From: Bacteroidota bacterium
GTDB lineage: Bacteria > Bacteroidota > Bacteroidia > Chitinophagales > Chitinophagaceae
Length of the DNA stretch: 14,122 nucleotides
Reading direction: 5' to 3'
Assembly (NCBI GenBank): GCA_023433345.1
Contig: JAEZDA010000070.1
Span: 1-14,122, forward strand
Shown piece by piece: positions 9,098-14,122 of this stretch. How positions within the stretch are numbered: the stretch's first letter is position 1; the number at the start of each line of letters is the position of its first letter. Under the pieces are notes generated by a model that saw nothing but the letters and a program-made list of their open reading frames with translations, did no database searches and had not been told where the DNA came from. The translations under genes were made by a program, and so were the position numbers.

Positions 9098-9101
9098 TTG
9101 A
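9078..9101 (+). other. Seven-codon upstream ORF overlapping the TTG start of the M14 peptidase
   Basis: ATG 9078 opens an ORF reading MILNFYH and ends at TGA 9099-9101. The TGA shares two bases with the peptidase start TTG at 9098-9100, giving a TTGA overlap of the kind used for translational coupling. It might be a coupling leader peptide, a chance ORF, or a sign that a one-base indel has separated an ATG start from the peptidase frame. Only its position supports it. Confidence 0.25.
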
Positions 9102-11584
9102 GAAAGATTTTTTCATTTTTCATGTTGCTTCCACTGGGCCTGGCAGCGCAGACTCTCTTAAGTCCGTCAAAATTTTTAGGCTACGAACTTGGAGAAAGGT
9201 TCACTCCCCATCATCGTGTCATAGCTTATTTTGAACATGCTGCATCAGTTTCGCCAAAAATCATGCAGTGGTTCAGTTATGGCAATACCTACGAGGGTCG
9301 GCCTCTGAATTATGCGGTAGTGTCTTCACCAGCAAATATTGAGCGAATTGAATCTATCAGGAAAAATAATCTTCGTTTAGCCGGAATGGTTAGTGATGAG
9401 CCCGGTAAGCCCGATCAGCCCGTTGTGGTTTGGTTAAGCTATAACGTACATGGCAACGAAGCAAGTTCTACTGAAGTTAGCATGCAAATGTTATATGAGT
9501 TGATTTCCGGCTCTAACACCTCGGTAAACGGATGGTTGAAAAACACGGTGGTGATAATTGATCCCTGCCTGAACCCTGACGGCAGGGACAGATATGTAAA
9601 CTGGATCAACCAGGTAATAGGTAGCAGGCCCAATGCCAACATTAACAGCCGGGAGCATGATGAGCCCTGGCCGCAGGGAAGAACCAATCATTATTACTTC
9701 GATCTAAACCGGGACTGGGCATGGCAATCGCAAATTGAAACCCGGGCCAGGGTGAAAGCTTATCACAGTTGGATGCCCGCAATTCATGTAGATTTTCATG
9801 AACAATATTACAACAGTCCATATTACTTCGCACCCGCGGCGGAGCCTTTTCATGAGGTGATAACACCTTTCCAGCGCGAGTTTCAACACGTAATAGGGAA
9901 GAACCATGCCCGGTATTTCGACGAAAGGGGCTGGCTGTATTTTACCAGGGAATATTTTGACCTTTTCTATCCTGCTTATGGTGATACCTATCCGATCTAC
10001 AACGGGGCAATAGGGATGACCTATGAGCAGGCAGGCCATTCAATGGCAGGAGTGTCCATTGCAACAGGTGAAGATACACTCACACTTAAAGACAGGATCG
10101 ACCATCACCTTACCACCGGGCTCAGTACATTAGAGATCGCATCTGAAAATTTCCGCAAGGTAAACGCCGAGTTTGAGAAATATTTTGATGAAGGTAAACG
10201 GTTAGGAAGTGGCACTTATAAAACCTACATTATAAAAGATGCCGGAGCCGGCAAGATGAATATGCTGAGGGACTTTTTTGTGCGGAACAGGATCGAATTT
10301 GGTTATCCTTCTTCAGCCGGTAAGGCGAAAGGTTTTAATTACTTCACAGGCAAAAATGAGCAATTTAATTACGACAGGAAAGATCTGATGGTTTCCACTT
10401 ATCAACCTAAAGCAGCCCTTGTGCGTGTTTTGTTTGAGCCTGAATCAAAGCTTAGCGATTCCATGACCTATGATATTACCGCATGGGCCTTGCCCTATGC
10501 TTATGGAATGCAATCATACGCGCTTACAGAAAAAATGGTCCCCGCTAAAAGTGACCGGGCGCCCGATACCTCAGCAATGGTTTCAAATGCATACGCCTAC
10601 CTGGTAAATTATTCCTCCTTTGAAGATGCACGTTTTCTTGCAGCGGTGATGAAGGCAGGGTTCAAGGTTCGCATTGCCGAATCATCTTTTACTTACAAAG
10701 GACGGCCTTATAATGCCGGTACACTCATTATTCTCAAAAATGCAAATGCAGATAAAATTGATCAATTGCCTCCAATTGCCGGAAAATTTTCGATTGAAAT
10801 GTCTGCAATTGAATCCGGGTTTATGGATGCAGGTGTTGATATGGGCTCGGAAAAGATCAGAATAATGCGCAAGCCCCGTGTGGGCCTTCTTGCAGGTGAA
10901 GGTTTGAACCAACATGCAGTGGGGGAGGTATGGCACCTATTCGACCAGGAACTTGACTTTCCAATTACCGTGTTCAGTTCCGGAGATCCCGGTAAGGTTT
11001 CTCTCAAAGATGTAGATGTGCTTATTATGGCCGATGGTTATTATTCTTCCTTATCTGATAAGGATGGCAATGCTGAACTGAAAAGCTGGGTGAAAAATGG
11101 TGGGAAAGTGATCGCCATTGGTTCCGCTGCAGCCCAGATGAGTGAAGGCGGATGGGGATTTACCAAGAAGAAAGAGAATGCAGAAGAAGTGAAGGACGAA
11201 TATGCAAACCTGAAGAAATATGCTGACAGAGACAGGGCCGGTCTTTCAGATCATATTCCGGGGGCTATTTATAAAACAGAACTGGATAACACGCATCCTC
11301 TCGGTTACGGCTACCCGAACTTTTATTTCACGCTAAAACTAAATCCTACGATATATGAGTTTGTGAAAGATGGCTGGAATGTGGGAGTGTTGAAAAAAGA
11401 AAGGCAGGTCGCGGGTTTTGTGGGAGACCGTTTGCATAGCAGAATAAAGGATGGTACAACGATCGGGGTTGTGCCCTTAGGAAAAGGTAGTGTTGTATTT
11501 TTTAGTGATGATCCTATTTTCAGGAGTTTCTGGGAAAGTGGCAAACTTATGTTCTTTAATTCGGTCTTCCTGGCCGGCAATTAA
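9098..11584 (+). CDS. Secreted M14 family zinc carboxypeptidase with C-terminal amidotransferase-like domain
   Basis: Exported metallopeptidase of 828 residues. Residues 1-17 are a signal peptide (MRKIFSFFMLLPLGLAA, then Q). The M14 domain covers about 30-350. Zinc ligands are H118 and E121 (NVHGNEAS) and H234 (DFHEQYY); N204-R205 (DLNRDW) match the substrate-carboxylate pair of carboxypeptidase A; E310 (GMTYEQAG) is the general base; NPDGR is at 159-163. The catalytic set is complete. A linker follows, then a Rossmann-like GATase1 fold from about 594 (RVGLLAGEG, VDVLIMADGYY, GGKVIAIGSAA), ending in GKGSVVFFSDDPIFRSFW. That domain has no cysteine (the only one in the protein is C157), so it is not a working amidotransferase. 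TTG 9098 is the only conventional start that yields a full signal peptide; the frame has a stop at 9071 and no upstream ATG, and ATG 9122 would truncate the signal. The substrate is unknown; a cell-wall peptide or dietary peptide is possible. First gene of an operon with the PIG-L deacetylase. Confidence 0.92.
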   Translation: MRKIFSFFMLLPLGLAAQTLLSPSKFLGYELGERFTPHHRVIAYFEHAASVSPKIMQWFSYGNTYEGRPLNYAVVSSPANIERIESIRKNNLRLAGMVSDEPGKPDQPVVVWLSYNVHGNEASSTEVSMQMLYELISGSNTSVNGWLKNTVVIIDPCLNPDGRDRYVNWINQVIGSRPNANINSREHDEPWPQGRTNHYYFDLNRDWAWQSQIETRARVKAYHSWMPAIHVDFHEQYYNSPYYFAPAAEPFHEVITPFQREFQHVIGKNHARYFDERGWLYFTREYFDLFYPAYGDTYPIYNGAIGMTYEQAGHSMAGVSIATGEDTLTLKDRIDHHLTTGLSTLEIASENFRKVNAEFEKYFDEGKRLGSGTYKTYIIKDAGAGKMNMLRDFFVRNRIEFGYPSSAGKAKGFNYFTGKNEQFNYDRKDLMVSTYQPKAALVRVLFEPESKLSDSMTYDITAWALPYAYGMQSYALTEKMVPAKSDRAPDTSAMVSNAYAYLVNYSSFEDARFLAAVMKAGFKVRIAESSFTYKGRPYNAGTLIILKNANADKIDQLPPIAGKFSIEMSAIESGFMDAGVDMGSEKIRIMRKPRVGLLAGEGLNQHAVGEVWHLFDQELDFPITVFSSGDPGKVSLKDVDVLIMADGYYSSLSDKDGNAELKSWVKNGGKVIAIGSAAAQMSEGGWGFTKKKENAEEVKDEYANLKKYADRDRAGLSDHIPGAIYKTELDNTHPLGYGYPNFYFTLKLNPTIYEFVKDGWNVGVLKKERQVAGFVGDRLHSRIKDGTTIGVVPLGKGSVVFFSDDPIFRSFWESGKLMFFNSVFLAGN

Positions 11585-11597
11585 ATTCATTTCTTTT

Positions 11598-14102
11598 ATG
11601 ATGATCAGGCAAGTGACTTTAATAGTTATATTTTTCTTATCAAGTGCAACTTCAATTTGTCAACAAAAATCCTCATCGCGAATATTACATGATATAAAAA
11701 AACTGTCTGTTTTTGGGAGCGTGCTTTACATCGCTGCACACCCTGATGATGAAAACACGCGACTACTCTCCTACCTCGCCAACGAAAAGAAGTATCGCAC
11801 CGGTTACCTAAGCCTCACTCGCGGAGATGGCGGCCAGAACCTTATCGGCGATGAACAGGGAATTGATCTGGGAATGATAAGAACCCATGAACTTCTTGAG
11901 GCGAGAAAAGTAGATGGTGCCGAACAATTTTTTACGCGCGCATACGATTTCGGTTATAGCAAAAGCCCTGAAGAAGCCTTAAAGATCTGGGGGCATGAAA
12001 AAATTCTGTCTGATGTGGTCTGGGCCATAAGAACTTTTAGGCCTGATGTTATCATTTGCCGGTTTCCAACCACAGGTGAGGGCGGTCACGGGCATCACAC
12101 AGCTTCTGCAATTCTTGCATCAGAGGCATTTGATGCAGCTGCCGATGCAACGAGGTTTCCTGAGCAATTGTCTCTCGGAGTTTCCGTTTGGAAGGCAAAA
12201 AGATTGTTGTGGAACACGTTCAATTTCGGGAGTACCAATACCCAACGGGAAGATCAGTTTAAACTTGATGCAGGCCTTTACAATCCACTGCTCGGGGTGA
12301 GTTATGGAGAACTTGCTGCTGAAAGCCGCAGCAAGCACAGTAGCCAGGGTTTTGGCGTTCCGGCTCAACGCGGCTCTTCCTTTGAATACTTCGCCACTAT
12401 AAAAGGCGAGACCCCGGTGATGAACCTGCTAGACGGAGTGGATGTATCAGCCTCCCGAATCAAATTCAAAAACTCATCATCAGAAAAACTGTTCAAAGAG
12501 AAACTTTCTTCCATTGAAGCAAATTTCAATATTCAATCTCCTCAGGAGTCCGTTACATCACTTCTTGAATTGCTGGAAATGGTTAAGGATCTTCCTGAAC
12601 AGGATGACAGAAGCTGGAAGCAGCGGTATGCATCCAAGATTACCCGCATCATTTTAGATGCTGCAGGTCTGTTCATGGAAGTTGTTTCAAAAAAGCAAAT
12701 GAATGTAATCGGAGACAGCGCCACATTCAGTGCAAATTTCGTTAATCGTACAGGGGTTAACGTTAGTAATGTTGAGTTCGGTTTTTTAAATGCGCACTTC
12801 ACATTCGCAACCCCTCCACGAAATACCTTGCTCACATCATCTTCAACGATCATTATTCCGCTTTCCGTACCGCGGGGCAATCCCTTTTGGCTTCACGGCG
12901 GTTTGCCCAACGGTTCATTTACCGTAGAGTCTCAATCTGAGAGGATCGCGGCCGTTTTAAACCCTCACATGGCCTCGGTCAAACTTAAAATTGAGGGTCA
13001 ACCGCTTGAACTTTCGATTCCTGTTCAATACAAATTCACCGAACCCACCCGGGGTGAAATTTATCAACCTGTTTATTTCATCGATGCCGTAAACATCGCC
13101 GCTTCACCATCTCTTGAAATATCCAATCTCACCGGAGACCAGGTACAACCGGCTTTCGAGCTGCACTTCAACAAAGATGTTAAGGGCAGAGTGATCCTTA
13201 CTTTGAAAGAGGAGGGCGGCAGCAGGGTGATATTGGATTCTTTGCTGGATGTTAAAAGCGGCAGGTCTCTTAAGGTACCATTTTATGTCGCTCGCGGAAA
13301 AGGATCCGGAACACGGGTGTACAGGGCAGTTTTGTCAGGTTCTGCTTTCAGCGGCGCCCAGGAGTATTCGGTAAAGAAAATAAGTTACCACCATATTCCC
13401 GAACTTCTTTATCAATATCGCGACAGCATAAAGATAGTTTCAACTGATTTTAAGGTCAACGGAAAAACAATTGGATATATAAAAGGCGCCGGAGACAAAG
13501 TTCCGGAGGCTTTGCGTGCAATGGGCTATTCGGTTGATTTCCTTTCCCAGGAAGATATTACCAATGAAAACCTGCGAAAATATGATGCTGTTGTAACTGG
13601 TATACGCGCCTTTAACGTACATGAATGGCTTGAAGTTGTGCAACCTGTATTAATGAACTACGTGAAACAGGGCGGCGTGATGCTGGTGCAGTATAATACG
13701 AACAGCAATGCGGGACCATTGAGAACAAAAATATCGCCTTATCCTTTTTCAATTTCACGGTTACGCATAACCGATGAAAATTCGCCGGTGAAATTCATCG
13801 ATCCCGCAGATCCTTTATTAAATTATCCGAATAAAATTACCCAGGAAGATTTTACCGGCTGGGTGCAGGAGAGGAGTGTTTATCATGCCGAAAAATTGGA
13901 TCCGGCATTTAGAAATATAATAGTAATGCGCGATCCGGGTAAGAGCGAGAGTGACCTGGAAGGCAGCCTCGTAGCGGCAAATTATGGCGCCGGAAGATAT
14001 ATATATACGGGACTTTCTTTTTTCAGGCAACTACCTGCAGGTGTGGCGGGTGCATACAGGCTGCTTGCCAATTTATTAGCGAAACCTGAACAATTAAAAT
14101 AG
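11598..14102 (+). CDS. Secreted PIG-L/LmbE-type deacetylase with C-terminal amidotransferase-like domain
   Basis: Exported zinc deacetylase of 834 residues; the family removes N-acetyl groups from GlcNAc-type sugars. Residues 1-22 form a signal peptide (MMIRQVTLIVIFFLSSATS, then ICQQ). The PIG-L domain spans about 40-270: AHPDDE at 47-52 carries the first zinc ligands and catalytic Asp, and GGHGHHTAS (162-170, H167) gives the last His. Ig-like beta domains fill about 360-600. A Rossmann/GATase1-like domain follows from about 622 (TIGYIKGAGDKVPEALRAMG, YDAVVTGIRAFN, QGGVMLVQYNTN), ending in GAGRYIYTGLSFFRQLPAG. It contains no cysteine, so it is probably a binding module. The frame is open back to 11490, but that start would lie inside the upstream peptidase and hide the signal peptide; ATG 11598 (or 11601) is right. 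The stop-to-start gap of 13 bases shows an operon with the M14 gene. Export excludes a role in cytoplasmic bacillithiol synthesis (BshB); a periplasmic aminosugar conjugate is the likelier substrate, by inference. Confidence 0.9.
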   Translation: MMIRQVTLIVIFFLSSATSICQQKSSSRILHDIKKLSVFGSVLYIAAHPDDENTRLLSYLANEKKYRTGYLSLTRGDGGQNLIGDEQGIDLGMIRTHELLEARKVDGAEQFFTRAYDFGYSKSPEEALKIWGHEKILSDVVWAIRTFRPDVIICRFPTTGEGGHGHHTASAILASEAFDAAADATRFPEQLSLGVSVWKAKRLLWNTFNFGSTNTQREDQFKLDAGLYNPLLGVSYGELAAESRSKHSSQGFGVPAQRGSSFEYFATIKGETPVMNLLDGVDVSASRIKFKNSSSEKLFKEKLSSIEANFNIQSPQESVTSLLELLEMVKDLPEQDDRSWKQRYASKITRIILDAAGLFMEVVSKKQMNVIGDSATFSANFVNRTGVNVSNVEFGFLNAHFTFATPPRNTLLTSSSTIIIPLSVPRGNPFWLHGGLPNGSFTVESQSERIAAVLNPHMASVKLKIEGQPLELSIPVQYKFTEPTRGEIYQPVYFIDAVNIAASPSLEISNLTGDQVQPAFELHFNKDVKGRVILTLKEEGGSRVILDSLLDVKSGRSLKVPFYVARGKGSGTRVYRAVLSGSAFSGAQEYSVKKISYHHIPELLYQYRDSIKIVSTDFKVNGKTIGYIKGAGDKVPEALRAMGYSVDFLSQEDITNENLRKYDAVVTGIRAFNVHEWLEVVQPVLMNYVKQGGVMLVQYNTNSNAGPLRTKISPYPFSISRLRITDENSPVKFIDPADPLLNYPNKITQEDFTGWVQERSVYHAEKLDPAFRNIIVMRDPGKSESDLEGSLVAANYGAGRYIYTGLSFFRQLPAGVAGAYRLLANLLAKPEQLK

Positions 14103-14107
14103 GCTCA

Positions 14108-14122
14108 ATGCATATTCTCGAC
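14108..14122 (+). CDS. First five codons of a probable third operon gene (partial)
   Basis: ATG 14108 opens a frame reading MHILD up to the window edge, 5 bases after the stop of the deacetylase gene. The tight spacing fits a third gene in the same transcript. MHILD would suit the N-terminus of a sodium:solute symporter, which from memory can follow PIG-L genes in Bacteroidota, but five codons cannot identify a product. Confidence 0.4.

Noticed and set aside
10870..11584. An active glutamine amidotransferase or PfpI protease domain at the end of the M14 protein.
   Set aside because: The fold cues are present but there is no cysteine after residue 157, so the catalytic nucleophile is absent.
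11490..11597. An upstream extension of the PIG-L deacetylase to ATG 11490, adding 36 residues.
   Set aside because: It overlaps 95 bases of the M14 coding sequence in another frame and would place residues in front of an obvious signal peptide that begins at ATG 11598.
11640..11670. A lipoprotein signal in the PIG-L deacetylase (TSIC around Cys 21).
   Set aside because: The residue before Cys is Ile rather than Gly, Ala or Ser, so it does not fit the lipobox; an ordinary signal peptide is the safer call.

Overview
This window looks like chromosomal DNA from a member of the Bacteroidota, most likely in or near the Chitinophagales. The evidence is a large TonB-dependent receptor with an N-terminal carboxypeptidase-regulatory-like domain, a fused RibBA, a Bacteroidota-style TamB, secreted enzymes with long multidomain tails, no Shine-Dalgarno sequences before the genes, and a TAnnTTTG-type -7 element just before ribBA. 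The genus cannot be fixed from the sequence alone. I see no rRNA, tRNA, CRISPR array, insertion sequence, integrase or other sign of recent transfer. Coding density is very high.

Layout from left to right: (1) 1-2858, minus strand: a TonB-dependent receptor whose C-terminus lies beyond the left edge. (2) 2859-3009: a short divergent promoter region with a cluster of three TTGTTA-type half-sites and a probable ribBA promoter. (3) 3010-4215, plus: ribBA, the bifunctional enzyme feeding both branches of riboflavin synthesis. (4) 4222-8862, minus, with a reading frame that really continues to about 8934: tamB, a giant envelope-spanning protein, convergent with ribBA across only 6 bases. (5) 8941-9097: a second divergent control region, unusual because neither flanking gene has an ATG start. 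(6) 9098-11584, plus: a secreted M14 zinc carboxypeptidase. (7) 11598-14102, plus: a secreted PIG-L/LmbE-type deacetylase. (8) 14108 to the right edge: the first five codons of a probable third gene of the same operon.

Most of the window is envelope biology: an outer-membrane receptor, an outer-membrane assembly or lipid-transport factor, and two exported hydrolases. The M14 peptidase and the PIG-L deacetylase are 13 bases apart and very probably co-transcribed. Both end in a Rossmann-like domain resembling class I glutamine amidotransferases, with no cysteine that could act as nucleophile. One enzyme should cleave an amide or peptide bond and the other should remove an acetyl group from an amino sugar, both outside the cytoplasm. 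A shared substrate, such as a peptidoglycan fragment or other aminosugar-peptide conjugate, is a reasonable inference but not shown.

Nothing here is plainly a new defence, mobile or RNA system. The points most worth a second look are the twin amidotransferase-like tails of the M14/PIG-L pair, the hidden membrane anchor of TamB upstream of its first conventional start codon, and the TTG start of the peptidase that overlaps the stop of a seven-codon upstream ORF.
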